Assembly (NCBI GenBank): GCA_043789035.1
Contig: JAYWIG010000362.1
Span: 13,550 to 77,549 of the forward strand
From: JAYWIG01 sp043789035
Lineage (GTDB): Bacteria > Pseudomonadota > Gammaproteobacteria > Burkholderiales > Burkholderiaceae_E
DNA: 64,000 nucleotides
Direction: 5' to 3'
The notes under the pieces are model-generated. The model had not been told where the DNA came from. It saw only the letters and a list, made by a program, of their open reading frames with translations, and made no database searches. A program made the position numbers and the translations under genes. Shown one piece after another: positions 52,419-60,889 of this stretch (positions are counted from its first letter, which is position 1; each line of letters opens with the position of its first letter).

Positions 52419-53260
52419 ATTAATCGCTTTCTAAGCCAACTACTAAATTGATCGAGTATCGTGACCACCACAAGTATCAGGGCGATGATTGTAAATAGGC
52501 GGGAGAAATCGAGCAGATCCATACTGTTTTTTAGTTCTAAACCAATACCGCCTGCGCCCACCACGCCTAGTACGGTTGAGGCACGAACGTTGAACTCCCA
52601 CCAGAACAAGGTGGTCGATAAAAGTACGGGCAATACATCTGGGAGCAAAGCGTAAAGGATTGCGGTATATCGCCCAGCGCCTGTCGTTCGAACAGCCTCC
52701 AGTGGCCCGAGCTGAGAATTCTCGATGTGATCGGCGAAAAATTTGGCGGCGCTCCCCCAAGTATGAAGCGCGATGCCGATGACACCTGCAAAGGGGCCAA
52801 GCCCAACGGCTGCAACAAATAGCAAGGCAAATACAAACGAATCAATTCCGCGCAGCGCATTCAAAAACCAGCGAGCCGGCAAATACAATCGGGGAAACGG
52901 CGTGATGTTACGACTAGCCACCACAGCCATGGGTATTGCAAGCATAGTGGCCACTGTTGTACCGATCGCAGCCATAGCCACGGTTTCTGCCATTCGTTGC
53001 AGAAACAGCGGCATTTCGGAAAGTTTAGGCGGCCATGCTTGAGCGAGCCAGTGCCCCAGTTTGGGCAGTCCGGTGACCAATTTAGCCAGATCTACCTGAG
53101 CCAACTGCCAGCACACTACATAGAATATGAGTAGGAGTAGTAAGACAAAGTTTCGCTTGGTCCTGCTGCCTCGACGCGAGCCTTGTCCTGCCTCAAAGGC
53201 AAGACGGGCACGCGCTGCGCTATCAGTTGTACCCGCCGATATCTCTGTCGGCGCAATCAT
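52415..53260 (-). CDS. ABC transporter permease (PhnE-like)
   Basis: A 281-aa permease with about six hydrophobic helices (FVLLLLLIFYVVCWQLA, FVFALLFVAAVGLGPFAGVIGIALHTWG, LFTIIALILVVVTILDQF). The conserved loop LGPLEAVRTTGAGRYTAILYALLPDVLPVLLSTTLFWWEFNVRAS matches phosphonate-type permeases. Its start overlaps the end of the binding-protein gene and its end overlaps the ATPase gene. Confidence 0.9.
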   Translation of the reverse strand: MIAPTEISAGTTDSAARARLAFEAGQGSRRGSRTKRNFVLLLLLIFYVVCWQLAQVDLAKLVTGLPKLGHWLAQAWPPKLSEMPLFLQRMAETVAMAAIGTTVATMLAIPMAVVASRNITPFPRLYLPARWFLNALRGIDSFVFALLFVAAVGLGPFAGVIGIALHTWGSAAKFFADHIENSQLGPLEAVRTTGAGRYTAILYALLPDVLPVLLSTTLFWWEFNVRASTVLGVVGAGGIGLELKNSMDLLDFSRLFTIIALILVVVTILDQFSSWLRKRLI

Positions 53261-54141
53261 CAGGCTTTTGATTTAATCTTGCCAACTGCCAGACCAGCCT
53301 TTTCGATGCTCGAGTAGGACGCATGCGTGGCCGAAACAAACCCGGTATATCGATTTGGCAACAACGTTTTGGCCTGCTCTACCGAAATACCCGTCAAGAT
53401 CGCTTGAATTTGTGCTGCCCGTTCCTTAGAAGTACCTTTGGGAACGGCTATAGCATCGTTGGGCAAGGGATCAGAAGTCCACAGAATTTTGTTACTGTCG
53501 GCCTTCACAGTTCCGGCTGCAATCATCGCATTGCGATTCCGATCGAAATCTGTTGCCATGTCGCTTTGATTGCTTTGGACTGCGATTTCATTAGCAGCAT
53601 GTGTAGCGCCTTCGCGGTACTTCCAGAAAGTCTTGGGATCGATCTTCCAAACCTCTTTGGCATACCAAGTCGGAATCAACCATCCGGAGGTCGAACCCAC
53701 ATCTGCGAATGAAATCGAAAGCCCCTTGGTATCGTCCGGAAATTTGTTGACCTTCAAATCTGGTCGACCAATCACAATCGCATGGTAGGTCGGCTTGTCG
53801 TCATACTTTACGGTGGCAATTGCTTGGCAGTCAGTACTGTTGTTAGCGATGATGTAACCCCAAGGGCCCATCCAAGCCACATCCAATTGGCCAGAACCCA
53901 TCGCCACGGCCATCCCAGCCCAGTCTGTCGTCACAAAAAGCTCAAAATCTACGTTCAATTTTTCCGCTAGGAAAGCAAAGATCGGGGTGAAGGCTTTTTT
54001 TGTATCGTCGGCAATTGGCAGGAGCGGCCCGATACCAAACCGTAATTTTGGACGGCTCTGTGCCCTAACGCTGGTACCACTGGCCAACAAGGTAAGCCCC
54101 GCTGCACTTGCACCGATAATTTTTCTGCGTTTGTTCTGCAT
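53260..54141 (-). CDS. Phosphonate-type (PhnD-like) periplasmic substrate-binding protein
   Basis: A 293-aa PhnD-family protein. The export signal starts NKRRKIIGASAAGLTLLASGTSVRAQ, with a Tat-like double arginine. Family blocks are LRFGIGPLLP, LFVTTDWAGMAVAMGSGQLDVAWMGPWGYI and SISFADVGSTSGWLIP. PhnD-type proteins bind phosphonates, phosphite and other small oxyanions or sulfur compounds; enzymes downstream point here to a sulfur or methylated compound. It overlaps the permease start by one base. Confidence 0.9.
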   Translation of the reverse strand: MQNKRRKIIGASAAGLTLLASGTSVRAQSRPKLRFGIGPLLPIADDTKKAFTPIFAFLAEKLNVDFELFVTTDWAGMAVAMGSGQLDVAWMGPWGYIIANNSTDCQAIATVKYDDKPTYHAIVIGRPDLKVNKFPDDTKGLSISFADVGSTSGWLIPTWYAKEVWKIDPKTFWKYREGATHAANEIAVQSNQSDMATDFDRNRNAMIAAGTVKADSNKILWTSDPLPNDAIAVPKGTSKERAAQIQAILTGISVEQAKTLLPNRYTGFVSATHASYSSIEKAGLAVGKIKSKA

Positions 54142-54164
54142 TTTTATTGTGCCCCTATTCCCTA

Positions 54165-54527
54165 TTAATAACTGATACTTGGAGCGCCGTCGCTCATGAA
54201 TTCGACTAACTTGGCTCCGCCAACAATCGCAGCGCCATCGACCAAATTATTCTCATCAAGCTTACGTTTTTTAAAGCAAGGAGAGCACACGTACATTTTT
54301 CCGCCGGCCTTAGCAAAGCTCTCCATTAAATCCTTGAGTGGCGCAAAGCCTTCCTCATGGACTGAATCCGCGACGCCCTTTTGGGAGAGTCGAGTACCTT
54401 CGATTGAGAGAAAAACAACAGTGTCTTTATCCGACGCGACAGCCGCATTCGCAACCACAAAGGCGACCGTAGCCTTGTCCGGGTTATCGAGACCGTGAGT
54501 TAAGCTAACTACATATTTACCGGGCAT
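54165..54527 (-). CDS. DsrE/DsrF-like sulfur-relay protein
   Basis: A 120-aa small DsrE-fold protein. YVVSLTHGLDNPDKATVAFVVANAA opens the fold and KMYVCSPCFKKR (C81, C84) carries the cysteine position used for persulfide transfer in this superfamily. ATG 54527 has AAGGAG 7 nt upstream; the ATG 18 bp earlier does not. It lies between the TusA-like gene and the transporter genes. It probably passes sulfur with the TusA proteins; not tested. Confidence 0.8.
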   Translation of the reverse strand: MPGKYVVSLTHGLDNPDKATVAFVVANAAVASDKDTVVFLSIEGTRLSQKGVADSVHEEGFAPLKDLMESFAKAGGKMYVCSPCFKKRKLDENNLVDGAAIVGGAKLVEFMSDGAPSISY

Positions 54528-54601
54528 AGTGTTCTCCTTGAACAAAGGTTAAAAATACGGCGTATCTGCGCACGCCATCGGGCGAAAAATTTAGGTTAAG
54601 A

Positions 54602-54823
54602 CTAAGATTTAGCGCGGATGAAGTAGGCCTGAGCTGCAAGATCCTGCGCTACTAACTCATTGCCAGTCATGCGACACCAAGCTGGGATATCGGCAGGTGC
54701 GCCAGGGTCGAGTGCGATGACCTTTAAGATGTTCCCAGGCGACTCTCGCAGTTTGAGTCTTAGCTCAAGTACTAGGTCACCACAGCCTAACTCGCCTGCG
54801 TTCCATTCACGGTCGAAATTCAT
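54602..54823 (-). CDS. Stand-alone TusA-like sulfur carrier protein
   Basis: A 73-aa protein of TusA/SirA size. It has NAGELGCGDLVLELRLKLRESPGNILKVIALDPGAPADIPAWCRMTGNELV. Cys14 is in the place of the TusA sulfur-binding Cys, but the CPxP motif is reduced to CG. Cys50 sits in the second conserved place (DIPAWCRMTG). Its partner is probably the nearly identical region at the N-terminus of the TusA-MetE fusion. Confidence 0.8.
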   Translation of the reverse strand: MNFDREWNAGELGCGDLVLELRLKLRESPGNILKVIALDPGAPADIPAWCRMTGNELVAQDLAAQAYFIRAKS

Positions 54824-54881
54824 TGAAATAGTCCTTCTAGCGGGTGTTGGGTTGGCATTATTAAAGCGGTTATTGTATTCA

Positions 54882-55310
54882 TTAGAAGCTCAGGATGCGG
54901 GCATCTTCAGCTAAGCCCGCGGCTAGCATTGCTGCCGCGCCTCGAACGCCATCAATTTCGGGAATCAGATCCATTAACGTGAGCCCTGCGTCAGCCAACG
55001 CGGCCGAGCAGACAAACAACTTGACGTCCATGGACTTCATTAATCGAACTTGCGATGAGAGCCCTTGTTCACTAAAGGGCTCTGATTGAATTGCATCACC
55101 AAGAGTCCGATCCGTCTGATCCGAATTCCCTGCAAATGATTTTTGCAACAACTTTACGGATTCGCCAACCACATGAATTTCAACTAATAAATCTAAAGCC
55201 GCCGCCGTGACCGCATAGCGAAACGCCAAGCCAGCGGGTGCGGTAGCTACCGGAGAGCCTCCGGCAAGAACAATTAAAAGGCGCTTAGTTGAGTGCACAG
55301 TTGAGGGCAA
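54882..55310 (-). CDS. DsrE-superfamily (DsrE2/peroxiredoxin-like) protein
   Basis: A protein of up to 142 aa. RLLIVLAGGSPVATAPAGLAFRYAVTAAALDLLVEIHVVG and the single Cys101 in DVKLFVCSAALADAGL fit a DsrE fold with one active cysteine. First gene of the sulfur operon. The start is uncertain: TTG 55310 or GTG 55298, neither with a good ribosome site. The operon continues through TusA-like, DsrE-like, transporter and TusA-MetE genes without a strand change. Confidence 0.75.
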   Translation of the reverse strand: MPSTVHSTKRLLIVLAGGSPVATAPAGLAFRYAVTAAALDLLVEIHVVGESVKLLQKSFAGNSDQTDRTLGDAIQSEPFSEQGLSSQVRLMKSMDVKLFVCSAALADAGLTLMDLIPEIDGVRGAAAMLAAGLAEDARILSF

Positions 55311-55404
55311 AATTTGGAATGATTCAGAGGAAAAATCGGAAAAACATTGGTTAAATAAGAAAGGAATTGAGCCTAGCGTTTATTTGTCTAAAATGCTAAT
55401 TTGG

Positions 55405-55427
55405 CCTTACAAACTCTACCTTACAAA
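55405..55427 (-). repeat. Direct repeat upstream of the sulfur operon
   Basis: CCTTACAAA occurs at 55405-55413 and 55419-55427, 14 bp apart (TTTGTAAGG on the operon strand), about 95-115 bp before the first gene. It could bind a regulator of the operon. Confidence 0.4.
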
Positions 55428-55466
55428 TTTGTTGCTGCAATGAGGGCCAATGGCATAAGCAAGAGT

Positions 55467-56684
55467 TCAGCGCTTAACAACAGCCGCGATCGGCTTCATC
55501 GTAGCCACTAGGCCGATCCAAATAAGCAGCATCACAATCACAACGCCGAAAACGAGTTGCGGGCCACCGCGCTGAGCCAAAAAGCCACCCATCAAACCGC
55601 CTGCGGCTAAACCAATCGCTTGAAGGGTATTAAATAACCCGACAGCTTTGCCTCGTGCAGCGTCGGGCGCAAGACGACTTACCAATGATGGCAAAGTTGC
55701 TTCGAGCATGTTGAAGGCCAAGAAGAACAAAAACATCAGTACGACTAGTACCCACAAATTGAGCTTTAACCAGCCAAAGCCAGCAGCCACGATTATCAAG
55801 GCGACGATGGAGGCAATCATCAAGGTGCGCAATCTGCCGGCTCTTTCTGCTTTCAACAAAGGTGGCATCAACAACGCGAACGAAACCAATACTGCAGGCA
55901 AATATACCTGCCAATGCTTAGGGATGGGCAAACCCGCTTGCGATACGATTAAAGGTGGAACGACCACGAAAATACTCATTTGCGCTAGGTGCAAAATAAA
56001 CATGCCGATATTGATGCGCATCAGCTCACTATCGAGTGCGACCTCTTTCAATGTCGGCGGCGGCCCAAGGTCTTTCTTTTCCAATACCGGCGGCACAGGC
56101 ACACTTTGACTGGCGAAAATAGCCGCAATCGCGAGTATGCCGGTAATCAAGAATAGGCCTGGCACCCCTATCGTCTCAAACACTAAAGGAGCGACCACCA
56201 ACGACAGTGCAAAGCTCAACCCAATCGTGCCGCCTACCATGCCCATGGCTTTGGTACGAACTTCGGTACGTGTGCAATCGGCAATGAAGGCCACGACTGC
56301 CGACGAGATCGCACCGGCCCCTTGCAGTGCTCGGCCAACTATCACCCATTCGATCGTTGTCGCGAAGGCGGCAATAAAACTACCCAGTGCCATAATTGCA
56401 AGGCCAATCGCGATAATCGGCTTACGGCCATATTTATCGGAAAGCGCACCAAAAGGGATCTGCAGCAACCCTTGGGTAAGGCCATAAATGCCAAGCGCCA
56501 AGCCCACCATAGTGATGTTGTCGCCACCGGGAACGCCCTTTGCGTAGATAGCAAAGACCGGCAAGATCAGAAACAAGCCCAACATCCGCAAGCCATAGAT
56601 AGAGGCAAGACTGACGCTGGCACGAAGCTCGGCGCTAGTCATCTTGAATTGGCTAGTGGTGGTGGGGGATGTTGTCGTCGTCAT
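55467..56684 (-). CDS. MFS drug/solute exporter (12 TM)
   Basis: A 405-aa MFS protein. Motif A is GALSDKYGRKPIIAIGLAIMALGSF, and VIVGRALQGAGAISSAVVAFIADCT is a typical DHA1 efflux segment (motif B and C region). The C-terminal half has MLEATLPSLVSRLAPDAARGKAVGLFNTLQAIGLAAGG. I use ATG 56684 rather than an ATG 51 bp earlier that overlaps the uvrA start. The gene is divergent from uvrA and classically lies between uvrA and ssb in this group. Confidence 0.88.
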   Translation of the reverse strand: MTTTTSPTTTSQFKMTSAELRASVSLASIYGLRMLGLFLILPVFAIYAKGVPGGDNITMVGLALGIYGLTQGLLQIPFGALSDKYGRKPIIAIGLAIMALGSFIAAFATTIEWVIVGRALQGAGAISSAVVAFIADCTRTEVRTKAMGMVGGTIGLSFALSLVVAPLVFETIGVPGLFLITGILAIAAIFASQSVPVPPVLEKKDLGPPPTLKEVALDSELMRINIGMFILHLAQMSIFVVVPPLIVSQAGLPIPKHWQVYLPAVLVSFALLMPPLLKAERAGRLRTLMIASIVALIIVAAGFGWLKLNLWVLVVLMFLFFLAFNMLEATLPSLVSRLAPDAARGKAVGLFNTLQAIGLAAGGLMGGFLAQRGGPQLVFGVVIVMLLIWIGLVATMKPIAAVVKR

Positions 56685-56723
56685 CTGCAAACCCTGTATA
56701 TTAGCGGGTTGCCCTTTGCGACC

Positions 56724-59717
56724 ATGAAAATACAAAAAAACTCCCCTGATACCTTAGCAACCGCTAGCGCTGCTGAAGATAAATTCGATAAAGTAAACGA
56801 TGAAAAATCGGGTCGCTACCTAGGCACCGCGGTGGCTGCGAACATGATTCGCGTGCGCGGCGCGAGGACACACAATTTAAAAAACATCAACGTCGATTTG
56901 CCTCGCAATCAATTGGTAGTTATCACCGGATTGTCTGGTTCGGGCAAAAGCTCGCTCGCTTTCGATACCTTGTATGCCGAAGGCCAGCGCCGCTATGTGG
57001 AATCGCTTTCGGCCTACGCTCGGCAATTCTTGCAGCTTATGGAAAAGCCTGATGTTGATTTGATCGAAGGCTTATCGCCTGCGATTTCCATCGAGCAAAA
57101 AGCGACCAGCCATAATCCCCGCTCTACCGTCGGCACCGTGACAGAAATTCACGATTATCTGCGCTTGTTGTTTGCCCGTGCCGGCACACCGTATTGCCCA
57201 GATCACCCCGACCATCCGCTTGAAGCGCTGACTATTTCGCAAATGGTCGATGCCGTACTGTCGCTGCCTGTCGACACAAAACTGATGTTGCTTGCGCCGG
57301 TGCTCACAGCGCGCAAAGGTGAGCATGCCGACTTGCTCGAAGATTTGCAGGCTCAAGGCTTCATTCGCGTGCGCATTCGCACCGAGGGCAAGATTAACGA
57401 GAACGGCCGCTCAGGAAGAATTATTGATTTGTCCGATGGCGATTCGCCGCAACTCAATAAGACCCAGAAACACTCTATTGATGTTGTGGTGGACCGTATC
57501 AAAGTCGGCGAAGGCATGAAGCAGCGCTTAGCCGAATCATTCGAGACGGCATTGCGTTTAGGCGAAGGCCGGGTGGTATTGCTCGATATCGAAACCAACG
57601 CTGAAACTCTGTATAGCAGTAAGTTTGCGTGCCCAATTTGCAACTTCTCATTGCGCGAACTTGAACCAAGACTGTTCTCGTTTAACAACCCGCTCGGTGC
57701 CTGCCCTGAATGCGACGGCTTGGGTCATGTGCAGTTTTTCGACCCAAAACGTATTGTGCAGTTTCCGTCGTTGAGTTTAGGCAGCGGGGCGATTAAAGGT
57801 TGGGATAAACGCAACCAATTCTACTTCCAAATGTTGCAAAACCTCGCCACGTTTTACGATTTCGATCTAGATCTTGCTTGGGAGCAACTGACCGAACGCG
57901 TACAACACGTTATTCTTTACGGCTCTGGCACAGAGAAAATTCCGTTCACTTATTTGAGTGGTTCGGGTGCGGTAGTATCGAAAACCCATCCGTTCGAAGG
58001 CATCGTCAACAACCTTGAACGACGCTATAAGGAAACTGATTCCCCAGCGATTCGCGAAGAGATTGCGAAGTATCAGAATAATCGCCAGTGCCCGGTATGT
58101 ACCGGCACCCGATTGAGAGTTGATGCACGCTTCGTAAAGATCGGCCCTAAAGGGAGCGACGTGCCGATTTATTCGGTTTCGGGCTGGACGTTACGAGAGA
58201 GCTTGAAGTGGTTTTCCGAAGTCGAATTGCCTGGTACGAAAGCGCAAATCGGTGAACGCATCATTAAAGAGATTGTGTCGCGCTTAACGTTCTTAAACAA
58301 CGTTGGTCTAGATTACCTATCCTTAGATCGTTCTGCTGACACACTTTCAGGCGGCGAAGCGCAGCGTATTCGTTTAGCCTCACAAATTGGATCTGGTCTT
58401 ACCGGCGTAATGTATGTACTGGACGAGCCGTCAATCGGTTTACACCAACGCGATAACGACAGGCTAATTGAAACTCTCAAGCACCTGCGCGATTTAGGCA
58501 ATTCGGTGATCGTGGTTGAGCATGACGAAGACGCCATTCGCTGCGCCGATCACGTGATCGACATGGGCCTAGGGGCGGGCATCCATGGTGGCTTAGTCAT
58601 CGCGCAGGGCTTGCCCGTTGATATCGAAAACAACCCAGAGTCGCTCACTGGCCAATACTTATCGAACAAGCTAAAAATCGAAGTGCCTAAGAAGCGCTTA
58701 GCGCCGGGTGAGAAATCCATTCGCATTATTGGCGCTCATGGCAATAACTTAAAGCGCGTTACCGCTTCAGTACCCGTCGGCCTGCTCGTTTGCGTCACCG
58801 GCGTCTCTGGTTCTGGTAAATCAACCCTGATTAACGACACCTTGTACACCGCTGCCGCTCGCAAGATTTACAGGGCTCATGCCGAACCTGCGGCGCACGA
58901 AGCGATTGAAGGCTTAGAAGAGTTCGACAAAGTCATTAACGTCGACCAAAGCCCGATCGGCCGCACACCCCGCAGCAACCCAGCAACCTACACCGGCTTG
59001 TTCACGCCTATGCGTGAGTTGTATGCTGAAACGAATATCGCCAAAGAGCGTGGCTATGGCCCAGGGCGCTTCTCGTTTAACGTTAAAGGTGGCCGTTGCG
59101 AAGCCTGCCAAGGCGACGGCGTGATTAAAGTCGAGATGCACTTCTTACCCGACGTGTATGTGCAATGCGAAGTGTGCAAAGGCAAGCGCTACAACCGTGA
59201 AACTTTAGAGGTGCTCTACAAGGGAAAGAACATTGTCGAAGTATTAGAGATGACGATTGAGCAAGCCGCGGCATTTTTTAAGGTAGTGCCGAATATCTAT
59301 CGTAAGCTGCACACGCTACTCGAGGTTGGCCTCGGCTATGTACGACTAGGCCAAAGCGCCACCACATTATCTGGCGGTGAAGCGCAACGTGTAAAACTAG
59401 CGGAAGAGTTAAGCAAACGAGACACTGGCCGAACGCTTTATATTCTCGATGAGCCGACGACCGGCCTGCACTTCCACGATATTGCCATGTTGCTTAAAGT
59501 GATTCATCAGCTACGCGACCACGGCAATACGGTTGTCGTCATTGAGCATAATTTGGATGTCATTAAAACCGCCGATTGGATTATCGATATGGGCCCAGAA
59601 GGTGGTGCCGGTGGTGGTACTTTAGTGGCACAAGGCACGCCTGAAGATGTGGCAGCCAACCCGAATAGTTATACTGGTAAATACTTGAAAGCAGCGCTCG
59701 CAAGAGCGCTGTTGTAA
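56724..59717 (+). CDS. uvrA: Excinuclease ABC subunit A
   Basis: A 997-aa UvrA. Two ABC modules: Walker A GLSGSGKSSLAFDTLYAEGQRRYVESLS and GVSGSGKSTLINDTLYTA; signatures LSGGEAQRIRLASQIGSGL and LSGGEAQRVKLAEELSKR; Walker B YVLDEPSIGLHQRD and YILDEPTTGLHFHD. Zinc modules CPICNF...CPECDG and CEACQG...CEVCKG are present. It finds DNA damage in nucleotide excision repair. ATG 56724 gives a 40-residue N-terminal extension before the usual MIRVRGARTHNLKNI; an internal ATG before that block could be the start. Confidence 0.97.
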   Translation: MKIQKNSPDTLATASAAEDKFDKVNDEKSGRYLGTAVAANMIRVRGARTHNLKNINVDLPRNQLVVITGLSGSGKSSLAFDTLYAEGQRRYVESLSAYARQFLQLMEKPDVDLIEGLSPAISIEQKATSHNPRSTVGTVTEIHDYLRLLFARAGTPYCPDHPDHPLEALTISQMVDAVLSLPVDTKLMLLAPVLTARKGEHADLLEDLQAQGFIRVRIRTEGKINENGRSGRIIDLSDGDSPQLNKTQKHSIDVVVDRIKVGEGMKQRLAESFETALRLGEGRVVLLDIETNAETLYSSKFACPICNFSLRELEPRLFSFNNPLGACPECDGLGHVQFFDPKRIVQFPSLSLGSGAIKGWDKRNQFYFQMLQNLATFYDFDLDLAWEQLTERVQHVILYGSGTEKIPFTYLSGSGAVVSKTHPFEGIVNNLERRYKETDSPAIREEIAKYQNNRQCPVCTGTRLRVDARFVKIGPKGSDVPIYSVSGWTLRESLKWFSEVELPGTKAQIGERIIKEIVSRLTFLNNVGLDYLSLDRSADTLSGGEAQRIRLASQIGSGLTGVMYVLDEPSIGLHQRDNDRLIETLKHLRDLGNSVIVVEHDEDAIRCADHVIDMGLGAGIHGGLVIAQGLPVDIENNPESLTGQYLSNKLKIEVPKKRLAPGEKSIRIIGAHGNNLKRVTASVPVGLLVCVTGVSGSGKSTLINDTLYTAAARKIYRAHAEPAAHEAIEGLEEFDKVINVDQSPIGRTPRSNPATYTGLFTPMRELYAETNIAKERGYGPGRFSFNVKGGRCEACQGDGVIKVEMHFLPDVYVQCEVCKGKRYNRETLEVLYKGKNIVEVLEMTIEQAAAFFKVVPNIYRKLHTLLEVGLGYVRLGQSATTLSGGEAQRVKLAEELSKRDTGRTLYILDEPTTGLHFHDIAMLLKVIHQLRDHGNTVVVIEHNLDVIKTADWIIDMGPEGGAGGGTLVAQGTPEDVAANPNSYTGKYLKAALARALL

Positions 59718-59744
59718 GCGAATTTTTTAAATTTATTGAACACC

Positions 59745-60212
59745 ATGCTCGAAACACCCCAACAAGCCCGCGTTCGTGACCTGATTGAAGCCGATGAAAC
59801 TGCTTGGCGCCGCCTATGGGCAGGCTATTGCAACTTCTATGAAGTGGTGATGTCTGATGAGCAAACCAACCTGACTTGGGAGCGTTTGATTAACCCAGCA
59901 TCAAGCATCAAAGGCTTAGTGGCAGAAAATTCTGAGGGTAGAGTCATTGGCATGTGCAACTACATTCTGCATGACAACACATGGACAGCAACCCCTGTGT
60001 GTTACCTAGAAGATTTGTACGTCGAACACAGCCTGCGTGGCGATGGCGTTGGAGAAGGCATGATTCAAGAACTCATCGACCGCATGAAGCAAAACGGTTG
60101 GTCGCGAGTATATTGGAACACCAAAGAAAACAACTATCGTGCTCGCGGTTTGTATGACAAGTTTGCTCGAGCTGATGGCTTTGTTCGCTATGTGGTGAAG
60201 AAGCAAGGTTAG
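59745..60212 (+). CDS. GNAT-family N-acetyltransferase
   Basis: A 155-aa GNAT enzyme. CYLEDLYVEHSLRGDGVGEGMIQELIDRMKQNGWSRVYWNTKENNYRARGLYDKF contains the acetyl-CoA binding R/Q-x-x-G-x-G/A-type loop and the following helix. ATG 59745 is preferred to a TTG 9 bp earlier. It follows uvrA by 27 bp. The acceptor substrate is unknown. Confidence 0.87.
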   Translation: MLETPQQARVRDLIEADETAWRRLWAGYCNFYEVVMSDEQTNLTWERLINPASSIKGLVAENSEGRVIGMCNYILHDNTWTATPVCYLEDLYVEHSLRGDGVGEGMIQELIDRMKQNGWSRVYWNTKENNYRARGLYDKFARADGFVRYVVKKQG

Positions 60213-60224
60213 TTAGTTAGAGCG

Positions 60225-60635
60225 TCAAGGACAAATGAGCTTAACCGTCGGGAAGTAAGTCCTATAGCGAGCAGCATCTCGAGTTAAGACCGCCATTGCC
60301 CCGCTGACCGCTTGAGCTCCGATAAAGAAATCTGCCAATACACCAACAACTTCGCCTTTAGCCGCTCTTTTTCTCTGACGGTACTTTAAATGCGCTTGAC
60401 CAGCCAAGAAACTACATTCGTGGCTTAGCTCGACAGATTTTGCTTTGGTTGCTTTCACAAACTGCTTAAGCTCGACTACTGAGTCGAAATTGGGTGCAAT
60501 CTCAGCGCAAATAATTGCGTTAATCGCAAGTTCATCGGAAGACGCAGCTAATGCAAGCTGTTCAAGAGACCAATCCAACCAAATTGGATCCCTTTGGACG
60601 ATGTCGATCCAAATATTGCTGTCCACCAAAATCAC
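60225..60635 (-). CDS. PIN-domain toxin (VapC-like)
   Basis: A 136-aa PIN ribonuclease. The first catalytic Asp is in ILVDSNIWIDIVQ; a mid-chain acidic residue in NAIICAEIAP and the late ADFFIGAQA and LTRDAARY complete the acidic cluster. It should cleave RNA when freed. Its ATG overlaps the antitoxin stop by 4 bp (ATGA), a standard toxin-antitoxin operon. Confidence 0.88.
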   Translation of the reverse strand: MILVDSNIWIDIVQRDPIWLDWSLEQLALAASSDELAINAIICAEIAPNFDSVVELKQFVKATKAKSVELSHECSFLAGQAHLKYRQRKRAAKGEVVGVLADFFIGAQAVSGAMAVLTRDAARYRTYFPTVKLICP

Positions 60636-60889
60636 GGCTTATTCCAATCTTCTCCCCTGGTCATGCGCATGATCTGTTCGGTAGAAAAACGCCCGTTACC
60701 TTTACCAACTAACGTAAGGAAAGGATTTTCTTTTTTCATGGCAACAACGCCAACGCCGATCACAGGACGCTTTTTCTTCAGGTGACTTTCGAGGGCAGCT
60801 TGTACTGCGGCAGATTTCGTCACCTGCATCGCTTCGCAGTATTCAGCAAGCTGTTTTTCTAACGGCGCTGGCAATCTAACTGAAAGCAT
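60632..60889 (-). CDS. Ribbon-helix-helix antitoxin of the downstream PIN toxin
   Basis: From ATG 60889 (GGAG 6 nt upstream) the product is 85 aa: MLSVRLPAPLEKQLAEYCEAMQVTKSAAVQAALESHL is an RHH/CopG DNA-binding domain, and the C-terminal part (ENPFLTLVGKGNGRFSTEQIMRMTRGEDW) should neutralise the toxin. The frame is also open into the upstream toxin gene, giving a 290-aa ORF, but the ribosome site and an operator-like repeat just upstream argue for separate translation. Confidence 0.8.
   Translation of the reverse strand: MLSVRLPAPLEKQLAEYCEAMQVTKSAAVQAALESHLKKKRPVIGVGVVAMKKENPFLTLVGKGNGRFSTEQIMRMTRGEDWNKP

Noticed and set aside
51615..54141. Phosphonate uptake and C-P lyase pathway
   Set aside because: The transporter is of PhnCDE type, but no phnG-M, phnX or phnW-like gene is present; the neighbours are sulfur-relay and methyltransferase genes.
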